This document shows, piece by piece, positions 45,273 to 55,740 of a DNA stretch of 64,000 nt (position 1 is its first letter; each line of letters begins with the position of its first letter). Below the pieces are notes generated by a model. That model was not told the origin of the DNA, did no database searches, and was given only the letters and a program-made list of their open reading frames with translations. Source of the DNA: Sequoia sempervirens (Eukaryota; Streptophyta; Pinopsida; Cupressales; Cupressaceae); contig VDFB02296781.1 in assembly GCA_007258455.2 (NCBI GenBank), positions 121,921-185,920 on the forward strand. Reading direction: 5' to 3'. The position numbers and the translations under genes were made by a program.

Positions 45273-45819
45273 GTCCTATGCAAGCATGCACCTATGCTAT
45301 TTGTGTCTGTTCCTATACAAAATGCACTCGTATGCACAAAATTCCCAAAAGAAACCTCATAAATGATAAAAAAAATTGCCACATTAAATGCATATATGAT
45401 AAGTTCACTTGAGGTTGGCTCACTAGTTGTCATTGATACTCTTGAACCAACTTTCTTCGATACTTATTAATTGGCGCAATGTCCATTCTACTCAACTTCT
45501 TCCTCCAAATTATAGAGCTTCCATTTTTCACTCCACCAAAGTCAAAACCAATATTTCTCTCCATATCCTATTTATAGGTTTTTCCTCCAATTTTTTTTTC
45601 TTCTTTTCACTCTAATGTTACTCTCCCACCTTGATTTTTCACCCCTTATTCCTATTTCTCTTATCAAGAGCCCATCTGAGTCCCTTGATATTATTTTCCC
45701 TCTTGAGGAGTCATCCCTACCTCATCTATTAATTGATTCTCTTCCCAATGGCTAGGGAAAGTCATATGAAAAAAATATAGATTGTTTTTCTTTGAAACAG
45801 ATTTATATAATGTCATGTC

Positions 45820-46010
45820 AAAGAGGGACAATTGTAGACACCTAAAATGCATTGTTGCATTACTAATGTTATCACAACAAGACTATCTCATAGATCTACA
45901 TTCAATTTTAATTAAGTAAACAACATTGATTAATTAATCAATTTGATCATTTCTCTTGCATTAAATAAATAAATTTTGACTATGTAGAAACAAGAAAAAA
46001 AATTCTATAG
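45820..46010 (+). repeat. Polypurine tract and LTR start (truncated LTR)
   Basis: AAAGAGGGACAAT is followed by TGTAGACACC, a combination typical of the 3' LTR edge of plant Tat/Ogre-like elements. The LTR cannot be followed beyond about 46,010, where sequence with copia pol similarity begins. Confidence 0.6.
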
Positions 46011-46399
46011 ATTTCAAAAATGGTAAATCCACTGATTATGAATATGTCACTTTATTCATTTCAACTAAATTTGTAGTGATTTAAGTGCCTCAAATCAAAT
46101 GGATCCTCATAGGGAGTGATTTTCTTGATATAGAGTACATATGGTTATGGTAAGGTATTCTTTAGTGACAATAGTTTTTGTTGAATAGTTAGCAAAGGGA
46201 AGGCAAACCTTGTGTTTAGTAGTGGGAGAGTAAAACAATTCATAGATGTGCTGCACATTTTAGGTTTAACATGAAATTTAGTTTTGGTTTATAAAATGAA
46301 TGATATTAGAATGAATGTCGAATTGGTAATTGTTGTTGTAGAATGAATAGAAGGAATCTAGTGCTAGCTAGGGGATCTTGCTGTGGGACTTTGTTTATT

Positions 46400-47020
46400 C
46401 TTGGTTCATCTACTTATTATAACTTAACCTATGCAATTGGAAACTCATATTCATGTATATAATGACACAAGACATTGGGCCACACCAGTGAAAAAGGGAT
46501 TAAGATTACATTTAATAAAATTATAGTGGATGGTTTATTTAGTTATTTTGTAGATTTTGATTTTGTGAGCATTATATGTGTTTGCAAAATAGAATAAAGT
46601 TTAATTCTTATAGAACTAAAGCAAAGGGATTATTAGAGGTTATTTATAGTGATATTTTTGGATCATGTGGATGTTTCTTGAATTAGAAAATCTCATTATT
46701 ATGTTCATTTTTTAATGACTATTCACGTATATGTGGATTTATTTTTGAAGGAATAAATCTATTTAAGTTAGCAAGTTTAAAGAATTTAAGGTTCTTGTTG
46801 AGATTTAGATAGATCAAAAAATAAAAAATATTAAGGTTAGATAATAGAGGCAAAATATTTCTCTAGAGAATTTGATGACTTATAGAAGCATGCACATATT
46901 GTGATGTAGAAAACAATTCGATATATGCCAGAGAGAAAAGGCATCATAGAGAGGGTGAATAGGACACTAATAAATAGAACTAGAAGCATGTTAAGTACTG
47001 ATCGATTGTATACAACTTAT
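46400..47020 (+). pseudogene. Copia pre-integrase and integrase relic
   Basis: A TLGHTSEKGIK segment matches the LGHxxxxG zinc-binding part of the GAG-pre-integrase domain. CLQNRIKFNSYRTKAKGLLE and VIYSDIFG then correspond to the start of the copia integrase core, followed by FNDYSR, KILRLDNRGK and a VNRT...RSML-like end. The first two catalytic Asp positions (SDI, LDN) are visible. Many stops and shifts break the frame. The region from about 46,050 may be the preceding protease part. The relic ends about 60 bp from the stop codon of the SDR gene, which lies on the opposite strand. Confidence 0.75.
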
Positions 47021-47085
47021 AGAAAATAGAAGTTCTTAAGAAGGCTCCAACTGAAAATACAATGTATATCCAACGTTACAACTCT

Positions 47086-48140
47086 CTAATCGTCGAGTGG
47101 TTCTTTAAAGGATGCAATATCTCGTGCATGCATAGAACAACCCCCGTCAACTATAAGGTTGTGGCCATTGATGTAGGAAGCCTCATCAGATGCTAGAAAC
47201 AAGAAAGCATTGGCCACATCATCAACAGTAAGCTTCCTTCCATTGGTGGCGTGCCTCTCAAACTCATCCTCAAGGACCTCCTTAGGACATTGCCCATTAG
47301 ATGCCTTATGAAGCCACTCCTCCATCATCTTTGTCACAATCCCATAGGATGAGACGGCATTGACACGTATTCCTGTCTTTGCCAACTCCACTGCACCGCT
47401 CTTCACCAACCCCAACAAACCATTCTTGGAAGCCATGTAACCATGAGACTCGTTATCAGTCTTAAGAAATGCCAACACACTGCCGCTGAAGAGTATGGAG
47501 CCAGAGTTGCGTGGAATCATGACCCTCGCAGCGTGCTTCATGCCTAACATAGGCCCTGTCAAATTCACTGCCATCATTCTTTCCCAAGTGTCTAGTTGAA
47601 CTTTCGCGATGACATTCCCATGAGCGTGCATCATAGCCGCATTGTTCACCATGATGTCGAGACGCCCCTTCTCCTCCATTGCTCGATCTACAACCCCTTT
47701 CACATGGCTCTCGAATGCCACATCACATTTCACAAATGAACAACTCCCATGGAGCTCTTGGCATACTTTAAGCCCTGCCTCTTCATCGATGTCAGCAATG
47801 TACACATAAGCACCTTCTCCCACAAACTTCCTTGCCGTGGCTGCACCTATACCATTTGATCCACCTGTCACTATTGCCACTTTGCCTTCGAATCTCCTCA
47901 TCCTATACCATACCCACTCAAATCATCAGATACACCAACATAAACTCTGTAAACCAGACAAAACTAAATCCAGAAACATCACCATACAAGTAAAAAACAA
48001 GAAAAAAGTATAAAAGCATTCCGTGATACAAATCAACTTAAAAAAGATGTACACCATAAACTACGTAAATCAGTCCACCATTGCCATAAGAAAAAAACAT
48101 AAAAGCATTCTGTGATAGAAGCTTACACTGACGAAGCCAT
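47086..48140 (-). CDS. Short-chain dehydrogenase/reductase, SDR110C-like, two coding exons
   Basis: The main exon (47,902-47,086) encodes a full classical SDR. Numbered from its first Met (47,901), it has TGGSNGIG at 12-19, an acidic D37 (YIAD) suggesting NAD(H) preference, NNAA at 86-89, N113, catalytic S141, Y155 and K159 (YMASK), and the C-terminal ING...VDGG signature. This resembles plant secoisolariciresinol dehydrogenase/xanthoxin dehydrogenase-type enzymes, which oxidise alcohols of lignan, terpenoid or hormone pathways in the cytosol. The substrate cannot be told. I propose a first exon at 48,140-48,127 (ATGGCTTCGTCAGT) spliced by GTAAGC (48,126-48,121) to TATAG (ending at 47,903), adding MASSV in phase and giving 276 residues. 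The ATG at 48,140 is the first after the predicted transcription start. If unspliced it would be a 5-codon uORF. Normally VSP..., here VSSYG: the usual Pro is missing. Confidence 0.9.
47903..48126 (-). other. Proposed intron 1 of the SDR gene
   Basis: 224 bp, GTAAGC...TATAG, T-rich on the gene strand. It contains two imperfect copies of a TATCACRGAATGCTTTTAT unit (gene strand), about 87 bp apart. Splicing joins phase 2 exactly. Confidence 0.65.
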
Positions 48141-48220
48141 AAGAAAACTCTGCCTCTACTCAAAGTGTTCCTCTGCTCCTAGCTTTGGCTACTTTGTGTA
48201 AATTGTATAAGAAATGAGTG

Positions 48221-48227
48221 TTATATA
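48221..48227 (-). promoter_or_regulatory. TATA box of the SDR gene
   Basis: Gene-strand TATATAA in a CCTATATAACAC context, about 80 bp before the proposed ATG, giving a predicted start near 48,190 and a 5' leader of about 50 nt without other ATGs. Confidence 0.65.
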
Positions 48228-48327
48228 GGCCTCCATTGCGCCCGTCAAGTCTGAAACCTCTTGTTCAAAGCTCTCTTATTCAACGCTCGCTTATATCAGG
48301 TCATATTCGCTTTAACTCCAAAGTCAT

Positions 48328-48395
48328 CACGTGCCAAGAAAGTCATATCGAATTGATAAGTCTAAAAATCAGGAATGGACAAGTCAACAAGTCAA
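48328..48395 (-). promoter_or_regulatory. G-box and two W-box cores upstream of the SDR gene
   Basis: CACGTG at 48,328-48,333 (bZIP/bHLH target) and TTGAC cores on the gene strand at 48,383-48,387 and 48,391-48,395 (WRKY targets). A direct repeat GAAGAAAGTCATAT-like flanks them (about 48,336-48,351 and 48,411-48,426). Presence is seen; function is inferred. Confidence 0.4.
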
Positions 48396-48449
48396 GTCGA
48401 CAGAGCACTTGCGAAGAAAGTCATATTTGTCGACCAATGCGTGGGGTAG

Positions 48450-49640
48450 ACTAGATGGAAGTAATCACTCTTGATGGTGTAACATGCTACCGACTCCTTT
48501 GTTAGCTCTTGTTATTTGGGCTTGGCCTTATTTAGACATTATTTTGTTCTTTAAATTTTTGTTTGGGCCTAACCATGCAGAAAAAGGAATTGCAGAGTAG
48601 AGAAATTGAGAGTGCGATCCGAGGTGTATGGGGATGAGTCATCTAAATTTAATTTGTTAAATATATAATAAAACTTAATAATTATAAGTTAATCTAAATT
48701 TATTTATGATTTAAAATATACTTTGTATACTTTATTTTATGTAATTTGATATATAATTTTATAATTTAATTCATAAATCTATAATTTATCATAATTTATA
48801 ATTCATAGTTTGCAATAATTTATATTTTTCTAATCTAATTAAGCTAAGAGTTGTTCTATATTGTCATCATGGTATACATAAAAACAAAAATACAACCAAC
48901 ATAGATTTAAAAAATTAAAACTATAAAATCACACAAAATCTATAATCAACAAATAACTACAACCAAACCCATTTATATTCTTAACACCAAATACTATCAC
49001 TAAGTTAAGAAAAAATAGTTGCATATAACCCCTATATAGTTGACAAAACTGTAAGAAAATAACCTACATGAAATGACTTTGTTTGTAGCTCACTAAAGAT
49101 AGGTCCTTGATTATATCATGAGGTTATGAATTCATTTAAGGACTCATAGATTATATTCATAGATTAATTGCCAAATTAGCAATATTAAAATCTCTAAATC
49201 TTTAGTAGTTGGTTCTTTTAACAGTCTATAAGAGATTCTTGTCAGCTGGTGAACAAATGTCATTTCATTGTCTACTGCATTCATTTTAAGTTGTGTACCT
49301 TTTTCTGCCAAAGACCTGCCGACTTCTACTTGTTAGCCACTGCTTGTTTGTTGTCCGTCAGAGTCAGTACTTATTTCCGACTTTCTAAGGTTCTCGCCAT
49401 CCACTTGGAAATCTAAGACCTATTGTGGTGCTATTAATAACTAAGGGCTCCACTCTATGAGCAACGTCCCTCAACTGCCACCCATCTTACGACCCCGCTA
49501 CCACCGACCCTAGTGATGTATTTCTTTTTTTCCAGTGCTGTCCCTTAGTCATATCAGTGACCAGGGGCTTATTTTTTTAGCCCTCGGTGCTTGTTTTTGC
49601 ACCTAGTTAGTCTGCACATCCTAATAGAAGAGATTTTTTT
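48450..49640. other. No gene; AT-rich then GC-richer intergenic DNA
   Basis: 48,640-48,840 is extremely AT-rich with repeated ATAATTTAT words. 49,290-49,560 is locally GC-richer but has no open frame with a recognisable product. Confidence 0.35.
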
Positions 49641-50965
49641 AACGGAGCATAAATTTTTGCAAATATATCAGATTTTCGTAAACAATATATCATTGGAAAT
49701 CTATTTTTGTGTACTTTGTAGTGGTGTAGAGTATTTTTCCAAAAAAAATTGCAGGTAAAAAATTATATCCAATTGAATTCAATGCTTCCTTTCAGACTCC
49801 TGAGCTCATATCTTTTCACTAGTTTGTTAGATTTCTAAGATTTCATTGACATTGTGAAGGTGATTTAGAGTTATTTCATCTTTTCCATCCACTTTTTTAG
49901 ATTCAACTCTAGGTATATTCTATTGATTTTTTACAATTTTAGGCATTTACTTGATAACTTGGACATACTACAATTTGGAGAAGGTATATTTGCATTGGGA
50001 GATTTCATTTTTATTTGAGCATCATTTTTGGGAGTTTCTATTTGCTATTGAAGGTCAATGTCTTTGTAATCTTGGAGATCAATCATAGTTTGTTATTGGG
50101 TTTTAATTTCATCCTTCACTGATTATGTTGGAAAGGGGGAGCTATAAAAAATGGAGAGATTTCATCATAAACCATCTCCAATCAATTCAATTGTTGCCAC
50201 ATTTGTATGGTTTTGTTCCCCTTCTAGATAAAGGTATCCAAAAAAATTATTGGAGTTGTCGAAGGTATGATGTCTTAGAGGTTATTGCAATGCATGTTGA
50301 TGATGATATTTTGAAAGGTATTGATCATTGTGATTGTCCTCATATTCTTTGGACTAAGATTTGGCCCACTTGCTATATGGAGATCTTGATACTCCACCAT
50401 TCCCTGATGATCACGATTCAGAATGTCAAGAGCCTCTTCATTCTTTAGACAGGATACCCTGTGATGATAATACTATGAAGGTGTTAACAAATTTGTAATG
50501 CCTTGAATATTTATATGGGGATGTTTAGGGTTCTTCATATGCTCCTTCTCCATCAAATATAGTTGATGTGCCTTCACCTTCAATGATTCCTTGTGTAGAG
50601 TCATTGATTGAGGCTTCCATCATTCCTATTCAACATGACTATTATTCTTATGATGGTGATTTATTGAGAAATTTTGATGATTCATCAAAGGAATCTAATT
50701 TTCTTCTTGATTGGGATTCCTATCTATCAAAAATTACATCCTTGTTTGTGGAGTCTAACATTTTAGATATAAAGGACACATTTAAGAGGCTATCTCTTCT
50801 CTTTGGTGACAATCATTGCACAAATTTTGTCAAACCATCTTTGTCTTTGGATATTGTTCAGCATTAGTTTCTACATAGTCTTGATTTGTCACCTTCTTCA
50901 TTTATTGAGTATGTATCTAATTTGGTTGTGGCATCTTCATCTTTAGTGGCAAAGAAGACTTCATA
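49641..50965 (+). pseudogene. Copia-type gag relic
   Basis: The open frame from 50,125 reads MLERGSYKKWRDFIINHLQS, then YDVLEVIAMHVDDDILKGID and CPHILWTKI. This resembles the UBN2/DUF4219-type gag core of plant copia elements (W-rich start, then the MHVDD...I...ILWxKL pattern). It is followed by a Ser-rich and acidic stretch (DYYSYDGDLLRNFDDSSKES) to about 50,965 with frame changes. The 5' leader (49,641-50,090) resembles the interior of the small element at 30,680-31,130. No LTR or pol is attached. Confidence 0.55.
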
Positions 50966-52779
50966 GGCCTACACAAAAGGAAGGGAATCAAGCCAAATTT
51001 GACACAACAAAACTGAGTTCCAACACTCCCCTCTCATACTTTTGGGTCATATTTCATTATAAGTAATCTAATTATACCAGAATTAATTGAATTCTAGACT
51101 GTGATGTTATATGAAAGAAGTTTTAGCTCTTGATATTTACTAGACTCTTAATTTCATACAATAATATGCAAGGGCAAGGGGACATTCAAATTTACATTTA
51201 AGCAATAATTTTAATCTTTTTTCTATTCTAGTGATTAAATTTATAAATACATTCCAACACCTATTTACTTTTTGTCTCATTTTGATAAAAAGATTCAATA
51301 AAATTACATAGAAACAAGTGGCACAATCTTGTGTTAAGTTTGACCCATGGTCTAATTCTTATATCTTTCTTTTAAACATTCATTTACACCTATTTATATG
51401 CACTCACACTCAACCCTTTCTTATTTTACACACATTCCTATATATTCATCGTTATTAACCATTTTTCATACCTATTATCACATCCATATCCACGCATTTT
51501 TCCATGCATAAATCTTAGTATTATACTATATTGGTTCAATATAAAGTACCTCGGGATTGACACAAAAATTCAAAATTTTAGATAGTTATTTTACTCATTA
51601 CCATTATGAGCTAACATGGTACACATTTGTGTAACTTATTGCTCTATTTTTGCATATACAAAAAATTAATGTCCACTCAATTCATATGTTCACTCAAAGA
51701 AAAATAATTATCAAATTCTTCAATTACTAAGAGACAAAAAGAGTTAAAATTTGCATTAGAATCATTTAGCCTATTTGCATGCTTGGAAATGTTTTCTTCA
51801 AAATTTGAATAAAAAATCTAATCCAAACATTGGGTTGACTTGAGAGAACTTGATCGTGGTATTTGGTAACCACTCAAAGGTATTTTAAATACTATAATCT
51901 TTATGAGCATTTAGATACCTAAGAATCTTATCCAAATAGTTTGTAGGATCCTACATTGTGTTAGGTTGATCTTATGTATTGTACTGTCAATTCCATATTC
52001 ATGGGGTTAAAGATAAATGGATTGAAATCAATTCAAATTAAATTCTAGATCTATTCTAATGTCGTCAGATTCATTAGTTAAAGATAATTGATAATTGAAT
52101 TCCTATATTTGAATGAAATGATTTTATGTGAAAACAACATTAACTATTTATCCTTTTCTAAAAAAATGAAATCCAATATATCAAATGTGAGCTCTTGATT
52201 AAATCAAATTTAATTATGTGAATATTATTAGCTCTTATTTAATAATATTAGATTTATTTGAAATGGATTTCATTCCTTTACAAATATATATTTTCGCAAG
52301 TATGACCTTGTAAATCGGGGTAGAATTCGGGGAATAAGCATGAATCAATAATAACAACCTCAAACTATCAAATTCAAGCTAATAAAGAGCCTAATCAAAC
52401 AATGAAACACAAATGAACATAGAAATGACATAATAATGAAGAAATAATACTCAGTATTTATGCCAAAGTTGAATCATCTCCATTGCTCTTCTCCATTTTT
52501 CTTAATTTGTTCTTAGATAATATGCAATGTGTTTGAAATAAGTTTGATGTTGATGCAAGATAGCTAGATATCAAAATAGCAAAACTTCAAAGATTGTGGT
52601 TGTAGGGTTGAAATGAAGATGAAGAATTTCTTTTAAATAGAAATCCCAATTCAGATAAAGGGTGAGGATTGAAAAATGAGGTATAATGATCAATGGATGA
52701 TGTTAATTGAGACAAGGATAGGGAAGGATGGACCAAAACTCAAGAAGTTATTTGAGATTTAGGGATTGGATAAGAAGAA
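50966..52779. other. No gene recognised
   Basis: AT-rich with no coding signal. Its right part probably belongs to the minus-strand LTR that ends at 53,480, but I could not find the inner LTR edge. Confidence 0.3.
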
Positions 52780-53440
52780 ATTCAAATTAAATAATGGCAA
52801 TTATTTAATTTATGGGAGGGAAAATGAATAATTGAATAATTAAAAATACTTATTCAATAAGAGATGGAGAGAAATGATAAAAAAATAAATAATTAAAATA
52901 ATTATTTAATTATAGAAGAGGGAAATGAGAAATAATTAAATAAATAAAATTATTTAATTAGGGAGGGAAAAGGCTAATGAATAATTAAATAATTAAAATA
53001 ATTATTTAATTATAGAGGAAAATGGAAATAAATAATTAAATAAATAAAATTTAATGCTATGAGATTTTCGCAATCCATAATGCTTATGATTTGTTATTTC
53101 CAGATTTTGATTGTGTTTTGATTTTTTTCATCAACGTTTCTCATCTCCTTATGCTCTCTATCATCTTGGGGATGGATCACTAAGTGTGATTCAAAACGTT
53201 GATGAAAAAACTCAAAACACAATCAAAATCTAGAAATAACAAATCTTAAATAAATTTTATTTAATTATGGGAAAAAAGATAAATTAGTGACACAATTTAA
53301 ATTAATAAAAAACAGAATGAGATAAAGTGAATTAATTAAATAGTTAAGAATTATTTAATTAATAGAGGAAAATGACATTAGAGAATAATTAAATATTTAA
53401 AATTATTAATTATGTATGGAAGGAGGAAAATTAGTGATAA
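52780..53440. repeat. AT-rich palindromic tandem array (AATTAAATAATT units)
   Basis: At least five degenerate units of about 60-68 bp carry AATAATTAAATAATTAAAAT followed by AATTATTTAATTA and a GRGGRAAATG spacer. The array is split by the hairpin at 53,088-53,245. Confidence 0.7.
53088..53245. repeat. Near-perfect inverted repeat (52-bp arms, 54-bp loop)
   Basis: Left arm 53,088-53,139 and right arm 53,194-53,245 differ at two of 52 positions. The arms begin GATTTGTTATTTC and end CATCAACGTTT. As RNA it would form a long hairpin. Could be a short MITE or a foldback in an LTR. Confidence 0.88.
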
Positions 53441-53470
53441 AATGTTGCTTGTAGGCTCGAGACATTTTTC

Positions 53471-53498
53471 AGTGTCTACATTAAATTGCCCCTGATAT
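53471..53498 (-). other. LTR start (TGTAGACACT) and polypurine tract, minus strand
   Basis: Minus strand: ATATCAGGGGCAATTTAA then TGTAGACACTGAAAAATG. This marks a 3' LTR running leftward from 53,480, with the element interior to the right, under the plant mobile domain pseudogene. Confidence 0.55.
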
Positions 53499-53793
53499 AA
53501 TGTGATTTTGAGCATTATGTCAAAGAATAATCATGAAAATTGAACTCAAAACTTGCCTCAGCATGCTCTGGTAGACATAGGATAGGATGATGCCCCCTCA
53601 GGAAAATTGACAAATTTTTGAAAAACTCTAAAATTTTTGACAAGTTTACTGATAAGCTAATTGGATAGGGAAAATGCATTGGAGATGAAAAAATAGGTTC
53701 AAAAGATGATATAGGGCCTTGATATTTGGGTTTAAAAGAAAAAGCTGATGTGGCCCATTATGCAAGTAGGGGCCCTATTAGGTCAAATTAGCT

Positions 53794-53800
53794 TATAAAT
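53794..53800 (+). promoter_or_regulatory. TATA box ahead of the plant mobile domain pseudogene
   Basis: TATAAAT in GCTTATAAATATACCC, about 130 bp before the ATG at 53,924. Confidence 0.45.
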
Positions 53801-53923
53801 ATACCCTAGGTGGTGAAAAGAGGTCATTGGTGCACTTTTTCTTTAGGAGTTTAGGAGCTTTGGTTCAAGAGGTTTGCTACAAAGCTGCTACGAAAATGTC
53901 ACCTATACTAGTCATTGCACACC

Positions 53924-55740
53924 ATGGATACTGATTACGATCATACCGATGTGAGGAGGGATCAAGGGATGTTGTATGTATCTAAACCTTTCTTTGTGAT
54001 TTTTTAAAATTTTAGTAGATTTTAGGGCTCAAAGAAGGGAAAATATATGCAATGCAATTTCTGCACCACAACTATCATCATGTTCACTGTAACTGTGGTG
54101 CCATGCATCACAATCGTAATCTGTGACAATTTCTTTTTTGCATCGCAAAGGTGTGACACACGTATTACCTTATTGTAACTATAAATTGCATTGCAACTAT
54201 GTTGGTGCAACATAGTTTTAGGGGAAATGATGCAACTATGATAGTGCAATGTAAATGCATGAAAAAATGATTCAATTGTGAAATTACAACACAATTGTGA
54301 AGTATGATGCATATGAATGACTATGTGATGCATTTGGTTGATAGGAAAATTTAGGGAACTTTTAGAAATTTTTTGAAAATACATAGCTTGAAAAGAAGTT
54401 AAATTAGATGTCGTGATTAACATGATGTGCTTTACCTGATTGTAGGTGAGACTTGCGCTAATATATACGCGAGAGAGCCGACCAATATCATTTGCATTAC
54501 GAGATCACTTGGTTGTGGAGGATCAAAATACACTATCTATTCTTGGACCATACCATGTGACATTCATGCTCGTTGTGTGGGCTAATAGGGGATATTGATA
54601 GCACTGGCACATAGGTGGCACTCAGAGACAAGTTCATTCCACCTATTGACTAGTGAGGTGATAGTGACATTAGAGGGTGTCTGGAGGATTTAGCGGCAAC
54701 CTATTCATGGGGAGTGAGTGGTTTATGATACAAGGTGAGGATTAGTGGTGATGCAATAGGTGTTCAAGATTGAATTTCTGGTGGAGCTAGGGATGGAGGA
54801 CTACAAGATCAAGTTGGACACCCTAGAAGACAGGTACCATAGGCTTATTTTCATGGTATTCTTAGTGATTATGGGAGTGGTATGCCCTAATAGACATGGA
54901 CAAAATTTTTTGGTAGGATGGGGGGAGATGATGGAGAGCATGATAACAAATGCAACTGTATATGCATGGAGACCCTACCTCTTGGCGATGTTATATCCAT
55001 AGGTAAATGATGTAGCTTACAAAGATAGACAAAGCATTATTTGTGGTACAACACTATTGATGGTATGGGTGTGGGAGCACATTTTAGTGTTTAGATCACC
55101 TATGGATAGGTACTTGGTTCAAGGACTACCATATGTGTACATTTATGGAGGAGTGGTGACTCAGATCAAGGTAGGGGAGAGCACCAATGATTGCTAAAGG
55201 GTACAACAGAGTTTTCCAAATAGGTGATACATGTCCCATAGTGGGGGCCTATGGTCAATTTTAAAGTGGCTATGTAGGAGATAGTTAGATTGGAGCCTAT
55301 GTATTGGGGAGCGGCAACCAATGTGGCTGATGCAGGAACTACTTGAGAGTATGATGCATGGTGGGCCACTCATAGATCGACACCCTTCACAGACCAAAAC
55401 CAACCAACACCAGTGGATAGGATGGGTTGAAGTCTACAAGGGAGGCTATGAGGTAGAGGATGAGGGAGGGGAGATGATGAATTTGGAGATGGAGATGATG
55501 GAAAATATTGAGGCAGTGGATGGGGAGATGGAGGTAGAGGTGATCAAAGGTAGGGATTGTAGGGATAGGGGTAAAGATGATAGAGGTCGGTGGGGTAGGT
55601 TAGGACAACCACCAAGAGCACCATAGAGGGTATCCCAGCGAATGCCACCCATTCAATAGGAGGGAGAGTACATAGAGTTGGAGATGGAGGAGGTGAGGGA
55701 TGAGACTGTAGGTGATGTTACACCCCAATTGCATAGCTAC
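53924..55740 (+). pseudogene. Plant mobile domain (PMD/aminotransferase-like) pseudogene
   Basis: A well-placed ACCATGG at 53,924 opens MDTDYDHTDVRRDQGMLY, ending at a GTATCT donor (53,978). An acceptor TTGTAG at 54,440-54,445 leads to RPISFALRDHLVVEDQN. A frameshift near 54,590 is followed by ALAHRWHSETSSFHLLTSEV and IVTLEGVWRI, the hallmark PMD core, and later CGTTLLMVWVWEHILVF, matching the PMD W-x-YEHI region. A further frameshift leads to YWGAATNVADAGTT, EYDAWWATHRS and a Gly/Asp-rich tail. Stops often sit where Trp (TGG) is expected. PMD proteins act in silencing and development, and PMD ORFs also occur antisense near the 3' LTR of Tat-lineage gypsy elements. The minus-strand LTR edge at 53,480 fits that arrangement. 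Confidence 0.65.
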
